Of a stretch of DNA of 64,000 nt, positions 46,616-58,551 are shown in pieces. The stretch covers positions 124,001 to 188,000 of the forward strand of contig JACONQ010000016.1 in assembly GCA_014281115.1 (NCBI GenBank), written 5' to 3'. Within the stretch, counting starts at the first letter, position 1. Each line of letters begins with the position of its first letter. The notes beneath the pieces are model-generated. The model did no database searches. It was not told where the DNA came from and saw only the letters and a list, made by a program, of their open reading frames with translations. The DNA comes from Laburnicola sp. R22_1. Its lineage: Eukaryota; Ascomycota; Dothideomycetes; Pleosporales; Didymosphaeriaceae. Made by a program: the position numbers and the translations under genes.

Positions 46616-46795
46616 TTAATTACGCTAAGACTACTCAGCTCGCTTAGTAGTTTAAACGCGCTTTTTATAATTACCTTTTTACGCTCTTTTTAATTACTAA
46701 GCAGAAGGCTCTGCTCTTTTTATTATATTATTTAAGATAAAAGTCTTTATTATTCTATCCCTAGATAGATTAATTAACGCCATATAAATTTTTAA
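46616..46795 (+). repeat. 5'-truncated X repeat
   Basis: Only the last 45 bases of the X body (CTCGCTTAGTAGTTTAAACG) plus its terminal R unit, ending AACGCCA. Confidence 0.7.
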
Positions 46796-47205
46796 AAAAT
46801 TTATAATAATAATAAAGTAGTTAAAAAGTTATTAAAGTTTAAACTTTTTAAAATAGTGTTCTTTACTAAGCTACTAATTTTTATCTAATCTAATTCTTTT
46901 AAATAATTATAAAACTATATTTTTTTCTATTTTTAAACCTATAAAACCTAGAATTTAGGATTAGGTAGTAGTTCTATATAACACGCTAGTAATTAATACT
47001 ATTATATTAACTAGTAATTACTATCTAGGAAAAGACTTTAACTTTATACTTTAAAAATAATTCTAATTTTTTAAAGCTTACTAAGCAGTTTACTAAGTAG
47101 ATTTCTAAGCTTTTTTTTAAATTTTAACTAATTAAAGAGCTTTATTTACTAATTAATTAGCATTATTTTAATAGTATAGCTGCTATAGATACTATAGGTG
47201 TCTTA
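46796..47205. other. AT-rich spacer, no feature recognised
   Basis: Strongly AT-rich with frequent stops in all frames. I see no element boundary or domain in it. Confidence 0.5.
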
Positions 47206-47400
47206 TGTTATGGAACCAGGTCGGAGTTACCTTACGCCGACTACCGAGGTTTCCCCGGCGCTAGTCCCGATTAGGTACTAGCGCGTTCTTAGCGCGCCTC
47301 GCGCGCCTTATGAGCTTAGCCAGCACCTTTGGCTGGCACCCATACGTAGATTCTGTCAATATTAACTTTTTCGATTATTAGTCACCTGAGCTCCCTAACA
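47206..47400 (+). repeat. GC-rich solo LTR of another retrotransposon family
   Basis: 195 bp starting TGTTATGGAACCAGGTCGG and ending CTCCCTAACA, with a 5-bp duplication TCTTA on both sides (47201-47205 and 47401-47405). Much of it is GC-rich and rich in CG steps, unlike its surroundings. The superfamily is not certain; the start resembles Gypsy-type LTRs. Confidence 0.8.
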
Positions 47401-47711
47401 TCTTAGTAGTATAGATGCGCTAGTAGTATAGGTGCGTATTCTTACGCAATCTTACACATATGCACACTAAAAAAAAAGTAGTATTACTAGTGCGCTTAGA
47501 GTGTATTTAATGCGTAGGTGTATATAAGTGTACTTAGAGCCGCTTAGGTATACTAGGTACTTATACTTACTTAAAACTTTTTCTAATATATTATATTATT
47601 TAAGGGCATATTTAGTTCCGCTAGTTTAGAGTATTAGAAAGGCTCTAGTTTACTAACTTAGCAAAATTAATATATAATTAAGGCCATATTTAGTTTTTTT
47701 ATTAGCGCTAG

Positions 47712-48029
47712 TGTTAGATATTAGGTCACTGAAAATCACTGTGATTTCACTATAAAATCTAGTAGTTACGTGCGTTCGATTACATGGTCTCCTTATAACG
47801 ATAATTAGTGTAACTTATAGTAATTTTACTGTGATTTCACTGTAAAATACACAAAGAAGACTGGCGTACTACTGTTACACTACTTCGCACTATTACTAGT
47901 GCGTCTTAGCGCTAGATAGATATTGCGTACGATAGCTAAGCTTCTCTAACAGAGATCACTCGACAATTAATTCATTATCAAATCCATTACTTTTATCTTA
48001 TCTCATTAAAGATACTTACGTATCTAATA
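47712..48029 (+). repeat. Left LTR of Copia 3
   Basis: 318 bp. A primer-binding-site-like ATTAAGAGTCTCACTGCC follows directly, close to the one after the Copia 2 LTR. Confidence 0.92.
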
Positions 48030-48256
48030 ATTAAGAGTCTCACTGCCTTAATTAAACTAAAAATTATGTCTCTATTAACACTTAGGGATCCCATAGTAAT
48101 CCTAACCAATTACTCAAACTACACACTATAGCTAAGGCAAATTAATGCCTAAGCCTAGTCGTTAAAAGCATGGAATTTTATTAACCTATCCCTTAACAAT
48201 AAACTAATAGCAGAACTAGTCATGCCAGTCACACTAAATATTAGTGCCTATTAACC

Positions 48257-48483
48257 TGTCAGATTGGATAGGTGATCCGAACAACTATCGTGGGTGGCAG
48301 GAGAGAGATGAAACAGCCCCTACCCAAATAGGGATAGTATGGAGGATTAGCCAAGAACCAAAACAGCGCACAAGCAAACCTCGAGAGAGGAGACACACAA
48401 TCAACAGAATGAGCCGATCTTAACACTTATTAAAATTAAACCACCTTTCATCTTATTTATTAAGAATACCCTTATATCTGACA
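48257..48483 (+). repeat. Left LTR of Copia 2
   Basis: 227 bp, TG...CA; 226 of 227 bases match the right LTR. Confidence 0.95.
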
Positions 48484-48590
48484 ATTAAGAGTCTCAGTGC
48501 CTCTACCTTGAACACCGGAACAACCAGAACGCCGATACAACTCGAGCCGAAACGACGCGACGTCGCACAGAACGATAAAAATCCATCAAG

Positions 48591-51500
48591 ATGTCAACTA
48601 CCCCGAATCGCGACCCCACAGTAATCCTTATGGACCATACCCAGTGGATCAAGTGGATCGCACAACTGGAGTCGAAGTGTGTGTCGTTGAACGTCTGGTC
48701 GAAGATCGACCCCAAACAGATGGCCCAGCCACTCGCCGAACCTATCGCCCCAATCAGGCCCTTGATAGCCGACTATCAACCAGCTACAGCGGCGATAAAC
48801 CAACATCAAACCCAATACCGAGCGAATCACGGGCAGCACGCAGTGATACCCCCGTTTGTACCGGCTCGACTGTCCGACCTCTCGAACGCCGGCAAGACCT
48901 CATATAAAGAAGACGTAGACGACTTTAAGTCCATTTTTGAAGAATACAAGGTCCTTGATTAGAAACATCAACAAGAACAAACCCACTTCTCTTAGGTCAC
49001 CGACTTCATTCGGACGACAGTATCCTTACACCTATTCACCAACTGCTGCAAGCCGTCCCAACCATATCGAAGCTGGATAATCAAACTCGCCGCTACTGTA
49101 GGCGTGAGATCAGAGGACGAGCTTAACAAAGCAAGGGAACGATACTAAGCAGCCTTTAAACTAATAAGGACAACAGCCCATTAGGACACCTGGCTTACTG
49201 AAGTGGACCATGTGGTTACAGAAGCTAAAGCGACTAGTGTACCCAACTGCCTGAACAATTAATTTATCAAGAACGACTTTGTGAAAGCTACAGCAAAGAA
49301 TTTCCAAGGATGGACAATCTCATTTATGGAAAACGGCCTCCCAGATCCTATGGTGACGGCCACTGACATGTTCCTACGATTTAGAAAACAAGCTAACCTA
49401 CTATACCCAGCTAAGAGCAAATCGTCCAGAGCAGCCTTCGCAGCTGGAGGACCAACCCTCGCTAGAGAAGAAGCTGATAATAATGCTGATACCAAACTAA
49501 CCTGTGGAAGAGGTCGCAACCAACGTTAAAAGCGTAGTTATCGCGATAGTGATACAATTAACCATACAATGCAGAAGTGTAAGGCTTGTGATAGACCATA
49601 TGATCTCAACAAGTGTTGGTATGCAATGCCAGAGATAGCGCCTCCAAATTGGAGAGCCTGAGACGGCGTTAAGAGAATGGCTCAAGAAAGGATTAGCAAT
49701 AATGCTGAACTTTAGGAGGAAATACGCTTAGCGAAAAGGCCACGATCGAAGACCCTAGCTCTTAAGAAGTCGCACTCAGCGACTCTAACGATAGAAGCTT
49801 CCACAGAAGAGTGACTATATGGAAGGCAAATTGGAGAGGTCAATATTGCGATAGCCGCCGCCTCTTTTATGACGAAACAGTCAAGGTACCCACTTGAACG
49901 ATCCTTTATCCTTGACTCAGGGACAACGTGCCATGTAGCAAATGATATCAGACAATTCACAAACACTCGGCCACCCACACCAGGAGATTTCTTATAGGCA
50001 GGGAACTCACGCGTATGGATTATGGCATATGGCTTACTATATGTGAGAGTGAAGACTGCAGGCTCAACACGCCGCCTTTACCTCAGAGATGTGGCCTTCT
50101 GCCCAGACCTACACTGTAACCTTGTCTCATTTAGAGTACTCTGACAACAAGGCCTATGGTGGGATACTAAGTCAAACCCTACCGTACTACGCTGGTACGA
50201 CGATAGTGCTGTTGCGCTCCTTGAAGAACGATACGGACAATGGGTTGTTGAGTACAACAATGTCTCTAAGCCAAAATCAACCTTTGCAACAACCAAAGCA
50301 CGCACAATTAAGCCGCGACAACGAGCGAGCGGTGAGATGTGGCACAAACGACTAGGACACCCAGGACCTCAGGCACTTGAGCACCTCGTGCATCACTCTG
50401 AGGGGGTGAAGATTGTTGGCATTCCTACTGTTAAGTGCGACGCATGTGGAAGATCAAAGTCTAAGCGACAGATAAGAAGAACCCCCCAAACAATCCTAGA
50501 AGGTCCAGGAGAGCGAATAGCCCTAGACTTTCATGATTACAAAGAAGAGAGTAACACAAAGGAGAAGAGCCAAATGCTAATCATGTGCAGAGTTACCGGT
50601 ATGCTATGGGATTTCTATTTTAAAGACAACCAACCTGCCAGATCAATTATTAAAACCCTCCAAACATTTATCACATTTATGAAGAATCAATTTGGGATTA
50701 TGGTTAAAGTCATTAAGACTAATAATGAGACGTTTCGCTTAGCCGAAGCCCAGAGGTGGAGGGACGAGCAAGGTATAGCAGTCGAGCCCTCAGCACCTGA
50801 TACCCAAGCCCAAAACGGCGGAGCTGAACGCTCAGGGGGTGTGGTAAAGGAGAAAGCTCGTGCAATGCGCCTTGACGCGAATCTACCATGGGAAGTATGG
50901 CCTAAAGTGACTCGAACCGCCGTATACCTATACAATCGAACACCCAAGTATTCGAATCGCTGGAAGACGCCCTATGAAGCGTTCTTTACTGCTGTCGCCT
51001 TTCAAAATGGGATAGTCACGTCCCTACGTAAACCAAACCAATCCTATCTATAAGCATATGGTTGCAAGGCCTTTGCCATAACAGATGATACGAAGCGTGG
51101 CAAAGGACGTCTACAAAGACTTAACCTAAAGGCATGGATTGGATACTTAGTGGGTTACGTTTCTTTAAACATCTTCAGGATATAGATACTATTAATAGGC
51201 AAGGTTATCAGCACCCGCGACATAGTGTTTGACGAAGATAGCATCTTTAATAGAGACATAAAACACATTATAGACAATCTTATGCACAGTACCCTTGAAG
51301 AAATTGCAACTTGGATTAGGACGATAGAGCTACCGCCTTCACCATCACAACAGAACGATGCTACAAGCAGGTTCTATGAGGATGAAGCGACGGACGACTC
51401 TCCTTCTAAGCAAGTGGGGACACCCTAGTACGACGAGCGCGGGAGGAAGGTCATACCCTACCCGACGCCGCCAAGTACACCACCACCAGCAGCCTTATTG

Positions 51501-53510
51501 GCGCAACTGATGAGCTCAGATGGATACAAGCAGTGCCCCAACTCGCTGCCCAGCGCTAGAGATGATCAGGAGCTAGATTTAGCCCTGCCTCGCCCTGGAG
51601 GAATATAGCCTGTTGAGAGAGCCCTCCTGCGTGAAGAGGAAGGAAAGCTGGTTGATCCCCAGTTGCCCCTCTCCCATAATCTGGACAGACTCCAATCTCC
51701 ACTTAGTTCCTTACCTAGTAAAGCGAAAGCCACTGCACTATAGGCTGCAGCCTTTATAGCTGGTACTAAAGCAGGTCACGTTCGTGAAGTAGAGGGGAAG
51801 AAACTGGATAACGCAAGCATTGAACGCATGATAATAAAAGGCTATCAGCCTCATTACAGCGAACTGTCACCAGCACCTCCTCTGAACGGGCTCAAGCCTA
51901 CGCACCCACTCTATATGCTCTTTAAGAAAGCTGAGGAAGAACACCTTAATAGCCACAAACAAACAAAGTCATGGACTGAGGTGTCTACTATTTAGGCAAG
52001 ACGAGAAGGAATCCAGATACTGGATTTAATGTGGGTATACACCTACAAGCTCAATCAGCACTACTACTTCCAGAAGTGTAAGGCAAGGCTAGTTGTTCGA
52101 GGCGATCAACAGAACAATGTTACCGCCTAAGAGACCTATGCCGCCACACTCGCAGGAAGATCGTTTAGGATGCTGATGGCTATTGCTGCTCGGTTTAACC
52201 TAGAGCTAAAGCAGTACGACGTGACCAACGCTTTCGTACATGCATTGATTGATCGTGTTATCTACATGCGAATGCCACGCGGGTATGCACGTCCAGGCAC
52301 GATACTTCAGCTTTAAAAGGCGCTGTATGGCCTGCGGATCTCACCCTTACTATGGCAAAGGGACTTCACCACCTACCTCACAGAGCTTGGTTTCTCTGTA
52401 GTTCCACACGAACCATGTTGCATGGTACGAAAAGGGGTGTTTATCTTCTTCTACGTTGATGATATCATTCTTGCGTATCACCCACGAAACCGTACACTAG
52501 CAGACCAGGTCGTGAAGGATCTCCAGAAGAAATACAGCCTAACAGGAGGAGGGGATTTGAGATGGTTCCTTGGAATAGAGGTGATAAGAGACCAAACCCA
52601 GCAGAAGATATGGCTATCGCAAGCCGCGTATATCGACAAAATTGTCTAACTCGCAACTGATCATGACCTTTGCCACGATACCCCGATGGCTCGAATAGAG
52701 CTTACTGGCCGCACAGACCTCGCAACATATAGAGAGATCAACCTGTACTAACGCAAAATTGGCTCCCTACTCTTTGTAGCGGTGAATACACGCCCTGACG
52801 TTGCATTCGCTGTCTTGCGACTTGCCCGCTTCCTTACTAATCCAAGCCCAACACATTAATAAGCGACTAACCGCGTCCTCTTATACCTACACTCTACACG
52901 AACATACGCCCTAGAGTTTGGAGGAGATAATAGTCTTATTGTAGCTAGCGACGCATCGTTTGCAGACAACACAATGGATAGGAAGAGTTCCCAAGGGTAC
53001 GCAATTAAACTATTTGGCGGCCTTATCGCCTGGCGAGCCAACAAGCAGGACACGGTTACCACTTCGACAACTAAGGCAGAGCTCCTAGCACTATCCCAAG
53101 TAGCTAAGGAAGCTATGTTTACACGGATGCTGCTTAACGAACTTCAAGTAACACTGGAAGACCCAGTGATTACTATTTAGTGCGACAACAAGCAGACGAT
53201 TTGGCTAATTAACGAGGAGATCTCTCAGCTGACGACTAAGCTCCAATATGTGGATATCCACAATCACTGGCTACAACAGGAGGCAAAGAGGAAGTTAATT
53301 AGAGTGACATATGTCCCCTTGAGCGATATAATTGCTGATGGATTCACTAAGACCCTTCCTGTTAGGACCTGGCCCCAGTTCCTAAGCTAAGTAGGACTGG
53401 CAAACGTGAAGGACCGCATGATCGTAGAGCAAGGAGAGATAGATGCGATAACACGAAAGATTGAAGCTTTAGGGAGAACGGTAGATGCTGAGACATCCCG
53501 GATCACCTAA
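48591..53510 (+). pseudogene. Copia 2 gag-pol, one frame of 1639 codons with RIP stops
   Basis: From ATG 48591 (MSTTPNRDPTVILMDHTQW) to TAA 53508 the whole polyprotein stays in one frame. In order: gag; a zinc-knuckle-like CKACDRPYDLNKCW with the His apparently changed to Tyr; protease FILDSGTTCHVAND (near 49905); GAG-pre-integrase MWHKRLGHPGPQALEHLVHH (50337); integrase (ALDFHDYKEES onward, with ending RTPKYSNRWKTPYEAFF); reverse transcriptase GVFIFFYVDDIILAY (near 52437); and RNase H ASDASFADNTMDRKSSQGYA (near 52949). About 20-30 in-frame stops, mostly TAG/TAA with a few TGA, replace Gln, Trp or Arg codons. There are no frameshifts, so the element was probably intact when RIP struck. Confidence 0.93.
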
Positions 53511-53556
53511 GAATGAATGGTGAACAGCTCAAGGCGAGGTCGCCGAGCTGAGGGTG

Positions 53557-53783
53557 TGTCAGATTGGATAGGTGATCCGAACAACTATCGTGGGTGGCAG
53601 GAGAGAGATGAAACAGCCCCTACCTAAATAGGGATAGTATGGAGGATTAGCCAAGAACCAAAACAGCGCACAAGCAAACCTCGAGAGAGGAGACACACAA
53701 TCAACAGAATGAGCCGATCTTAACACTTATTAAAATTAAACCACCTTTCATCTTATTTATTAAGAATACCCTTATATCTGACA
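53557..53783 (+). repeat. Right LTR of Copia 2
   Basis: 227 bp; carries CTACCTAAATA where the left LTR has CTACCCAAATA. Confidence 0.95.
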
Positions 53784-54479
53784 TAACCAGCTCCCGCTTT
53801 TGTTAACGGAAACACCAACAACGCCCGTCTATCACTACCGTCGCACCTATCGCCAGCTGGCGAAAAGGCGTACAAAATCAATACCGATTTCTATAAGAAT
53901 TAACTCGAAATCTACAAGCTCCTGGATCGAAAGTACGAACAGGAGAAGGAGAATCTAGATAAGCTGGTTATTCTCATTTAAACCACCACCTCGGCACATT
54001 TATAGTCTAATTGCTGCACTCTAGGTAAATTAATCAGATAATAGATTAAGAACCTTATAAAAATAGTTAGGGTTAACCAACACAATAAACAAAGAAGAGT
54101 AAGGATTAGGTACTAAGACGCTCTTAAACTAATAAGATTAGTTGGTTTATAGTACACCTAGCTCGCTGAGTATAATTATGCGGCTATAGAAGCTAAGTAC
54201 AATTGTGTGTTATAGCTTTAGGAGCTAGACTTAGTTAAATAAAATTTTATAAAAGCGGTTACTAATATCGCATCTTAATAGGTTACAACCTTCCTGTAAT
54301 ATAGAAGTAAGGACAAGACTATTAATAGAAAAGAGATAGTAAAACTCTTCTAAGAACAAATAGTAATGCAGCACCTAATTAAGGGTAAATAAAAGGGCGC
54401 CTTTGCTGTTGCAAAACTATCTCTCGCTAACAGTAGCTAACCTCCATCCACCGGTGGACGGCTGGGACAGCCGGGAGAC

Positions 54480-57400
54480 CTGGGAGGCAGAACGCCCCCG
54501 GGTCCTCATCTTCACCTGTAAGGGCAACAGACTAAAGATCACGCCCCGTACCCCGCTGCATAACAGGGACCTGCAGTAGATTAAAGTGAACAGAATCTCC
54601 ATACTTAACGATTACCGGGCGCCACAGACTACGCCAGTACTTGACTACATCACCTGCCTCACCCTACTAAACAGGTGCCTGGCAGGAGGTAATCTCAACG
54701 CTAAACATGACATGTTCGAGCCTAGTGTCACAACTACATAGGGCGGAGCTGAGCTGGCCTAATGGGCTATAGACAGCGGCATGAATTATATAGGCGAACC
54801 CGGAATCCCCACCTATAGGGCCAGGCACGTTATAGACCTCTCTTTCTGCAATATTCCCTTTGCAACCACCGCAGTGCGAATAGATATAAACTGCGGCTTA
54901 GACTATAACACGTTGGTTACTACAATCCCTGGCAGAGGACAGGAGCCCCTTAACTAGTTCTAATATAGGGTTTCTACAAAGAAGCTACCGCTATTTGTCA
55001 ACACTGTTACTAATAGAATAAAAGGCGCCCCCCACTTAGATAGGCCACAGACCTGCAAGCACGTTAACAGGCGCATTGCTGCCTTAGAAGAAGTCCTTAC
55101 TAACGCCCTAAAGACAGCAGGTAGAAAGAAGAGAGGGACAGGCTACTTGGCGCCCTAGTGGACAGACAATTGCAAGACAGCCTATTAAGCATACCTCTAC
55201 TCGCTTAACAGCCACACTAGCTAGGGCCCCTCTAATAAGACACATACTTTCCTAGCGATAGTCCGCAAGGCAAAGAAGGAGTACTAGCAACACACTATAG
55301 ATAACACTAAAGGCGACTAGGAACTTTTCCGCATTATTAATTAGCACAAGCTGGAACCTACTAGAATATAGGCACTAATAGTGTTTAGAGGCGCGGAGGC
55401 AACTAAAGACAAAGACAAGGCTAAGATGCTACAATAAGCACTTCTCTGCAGATTTATGGCGGAGGACAATCTGCCAGAACCGCCTACCCTATAAGAACAC
55501 CCTACTATCCCATAGGACACGTACCTATTGATTGAAGAGACGGAGCGCTGCGTGATTAGGGTCTCCAGCACCTCACTAGGCGCTAATGGCATAACAGTCC
55601 GGCTGCTCACAGCATGCTGGAACTATATTAGACAGTACGTTTGCAACATCTACCGCAACCTACTATTACTTAACCACTACCTAGCCGCCTAGACAGACAG
55701 GGAGATTGTTTTTATCAAGAAACTTGGTAAGAAAGACTACACAATCCCGGGGTCTATGAGACCACTTGCTATACTGCTCTGCCTCAGCAAAGGTTTTGAA
55801 AGGGTAATCGCTTGGCGCATAGCCCACTTAGCTGTGCTGCACGGCGTCCTAAGCCCCTAGCACGGGGGGGCCCTCCCAAAAAGGTCGGCCATGGACCTAA
55901 TCACGGCCTTCACCCATGAAGCCGAACTCGCTTTTAGCGAGGGCAAACACGTCACTATGGTAACTATGGATATACTAGAAGCTTTCAACGCGCTGCTAGT
56001 TAACTGGCTACTGCACCGCATAAAAGACCAAGGCTGGCACTAGAAGGTCCTAGTCCTCACACGCAACATCCTTACAAACCAACACATTCTTGTCCGCTAC
56101 GGCCAACACCGTTCTAGCCGCCACCTAGTGGCCTGCGGCACCCTATAGGGCTCGCCATTCTCCCCTATTATCTACATGTTATACCTTGCAGAGCTACTGC
56201 TCTAGGACACAACTATGCGCTTTGGCTATACTAACAATATATGCCTCTATAGCGCCTCCCACAGCCTTAACCTTAATGTTAAAATACTTGCTAAATAAGT
56301 CTGCAAGATTAACTTATATAGCGCGGACCACAAGATTACTTTCTTACTAGATAAGCTCGAAATAATCCACCTTACAAGATAGAATGGGGACTACGCGCCG
56401 CCCTGCGCCGTTAACAATTACCTTACTATTTACCTAATTCTCCCCATAAGTAAGGTACCTACACTGCGCTGGCTAGGCGTATAGTTTAATAGAAAGCTTA
56501 CCTTTAAGACCTACATGGCCATACGCGCCGCAAAGACAAGGGTTGTTGCCCACTACATCCGCAGCCTCGCTTAGATTAAACACAGCCCCCCACTAGGGTC
56601 TTTGCGCAAAGCGGTGATCTCCTGCGTCCTCCCCTAACTCCTGTACAGAGCGGAGGCCTAGTACAGAGAAAGAACTAAACCCTCTAAAATTATGCGCTAG
56701 TTAAAAGGCGCCGAAGTGAGCACCTAACTAGGTTGGCACATAGAAACACTTAATAAGGTCCTTAGGCAGGCATGCAAAGCTATTGTTCCGGCCTACTAGA
56801 CCACACCTACCACCGCTATCTTTAGGGACGCTAGACTCCCCTTAGCAGTAGTAGCCCTAGAAACCTGCAAGTTCCGCTTCGCAGCACACCTGCTAACAAT
56901 TAACAAAAAGCACCTGCTAACTGCTAGGACTCACCTTCCTATAGTTAGAAGAGGCCGAGGCGCAGGCCTCCCACAGAGAGCCCGCACGAAGGTACAACAA
57001 CTAGCACAGGTCTTTAACCCAGTACCCCGACCCGAATTCCGCGCCCCCCACTACTCCCCTGGGAGCCGCGACGACCCCACAGGCCATATGAATAAGAAGA
57101 AAGCCGCCCGCCGCTTTAAGGAGTGGTAGGCCCTTCTCCTACTAACTGCTATCACTATCTTCTCTAACAGCTCTAAACAATGGCTTGACAGCGTTAAGCA
57201 CGTTATATACAGCTACGCTATATACAAAGGGCAGACTCTCACCCTATAGGGCAACAGCTCCCTTAACCCCAGGTCCCACATCTTTGATGCTAAAGCTGTA
57301 GGCGCGTGGCAAGGACTCTCACACACACTCCGCACGCCGGCCTACTGGCTTAGACGCATATATATGTGCATAGATAGCACCTCTGTTATATAGTATATTA

Positions 57401-58032
57401 GAGGCAACCTGTCCCCCTCCTCGCAGTGGGCGTTCGTTAGGTGCTAAGAGACAATTAAGAATCTAGACATTACTGTCTAGTGGTCCCTAGGACACTGCAA
57501 TATAGAGGGAAACGAACGGGCAGACTAGCTAGTAGACAACGCGGCAAGGACCCCTAAACCTCCACACGGCATGGCAACTAAACCCACAGCCTTAGGCCTT
57601 AAGTTAGACGTTCGCGCCCTTACTAGGAGCGTAGAGATAGACTGGTGGCGCAAGCACACACTAAATCTGTCTAGGTAGTATATATAGTAGGACCTTAAGT
57701 ATTGCCCTGCAAAACAGCTAAAGAAGCTTACCCTCTAATAACTAACGCTTACAAAGCTACTGTCTATGCGCACCTACTATAGACACTACGCTTAGTACTA
57801 CAAGAAGTTCAAACACAACAATGTAGTTATAGGATGCTCCTGTGGGGCAGACCTTGCGCTAGACTATATAGTCCACTGCCTACGAGCGGTCCGAAAGTTC
57901 CGCTACTCGCTAAAACGACCCCCTCTCCCTCCTAGCACTACACGGGAGGGCGTTGAATACTTAAAGACCCTTAAGCCTAAAGATTTTTAACTCTTGCTAG
58001 AGCTTGCCAACCCTACTAACACTAACAAATAA
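54480..58032 (+). pseudogene. LINE endonuclease / reverse transcriptase / RNase H remnant
   Basis: In order: the C-terminal part of an apurinic-type endonuclease (CLAGGNLNAKHDMFEP, then GEPGIPTYRARHVIDLSFCN near 54800); reverse transcriptase (ANGITVRLLTACWN, PGSMRPLAILLCLSKGFERV near 55748, TMVTMDILEAFNALL near 55957); and RNase H (WSLGHCNIEGNERAD near 57481). A trailing zinc-knuckle-like CSCGADLALDYIVHCLRAV lies near 57838. The RT catalytic box, normally (Y/F)xDD, reads FGYTNNICLY at 56221-56250: both aspartates have become asparagine by G-to-A changes. Many TAG/TAA stops. Not functional. Confidence 0.87.
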
Positions 58033-58526
58033 ATGTTAGTTCTATGGACTGCCTACTAAGCCACAGATACTAGCGGGCGCGACAATAACCTAGGACAGCT
58101 CCTCTAGCGTTAACTCTATCTAAGCTCCCAGCAGGGGTGCCTCTCATCCTAATATCTTGCCACACGAGGCAACCTCCCCTACACTCTCCTACTCTCCTTA
58201 CCTCTCCTTACTGTCTACACAATCCTTACCTTTCCTATACTAGTTTTACGCTAAGGTTTTGGCACTTTTTAACACAGCTTTAGGGCAGCCAAAGCTGCCC
58301 CTGCTTTGGATTGTTATATGTATAATAGCTACACCCCGACATCTTAGCCTATAGGCATAAAGACACGGATTCAGCCCCCGCACGGAGGGGGGCGGACTCT
58401 TACGAGCCGCTGTAAGAGACGGCAATAGCTTATAGCATGAATCGCCTTTACTATCTGGCTGGCCCCAGATGGCTACTCAGCGCGTCCCCATGCCCCATAG
58501 GAGGCTAGAACCTAGGTTCCTGGACG

Positions 58527-58551
58527 TTAATTAATACTACTACTACTACTA
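58527..58551 (+). repeat. (ACT)n tail of the LINE
   Basis: Six to seven ACT units at the 3' end of the LINE, directly before the target duplication. Confidence 0.85.

Larger units (their letters stand above)
48257..53783 (+). mobile_element. Copia LTR retrotransposon 2 (5527 bp), young, inside Copia 3
   Basis: Two 227-bp LTRs (48257-48483 and 53557-53783) begin TGTCAGATTGGATAGG and end TATATCTGACA. They differ at one base, a C-to-T change in CpA context. A TAACC duplication flanks the element (48252-48256 and 53784-53788). ATTAAGAGTCTCAGTGCC follows the left LTR (primer-binding position) and GAGCTGAGGGTG precedes the right LTR (polypurine-like tract). Confidence 0.96.
54437..58551 (+). mobile_element. 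5'-truncated non-LTR retrotransposon (Tad1/I-like LINE), inside Copia 3
   Basis: Flanked by a 14-bp duplication CTCGCTAACAGTAG (54423-54436 and 58552-58565). The 3' end is an (ACT)n microsatellite tail rather than poly(A). The left end falls inside the endonuclease domain, so ORF1 and the endonuclease N-terminus are missing, as expected from incomplete reverse transcription. Confidence 0.93.

Noticed and set aside
47206..47400. rRNA or other structural RNA gene in the GC-rich island
   Set aside because: The segment has TG...CA ends and a perfect 5-bp target duplication, so a solo LTR explains it fully.
50337..51053. 238-codon open frame as an intact gene
   Set aside because: It is the integrase part of the Copia 2 polyprotein, in the same frame as the rest of gag-pol.
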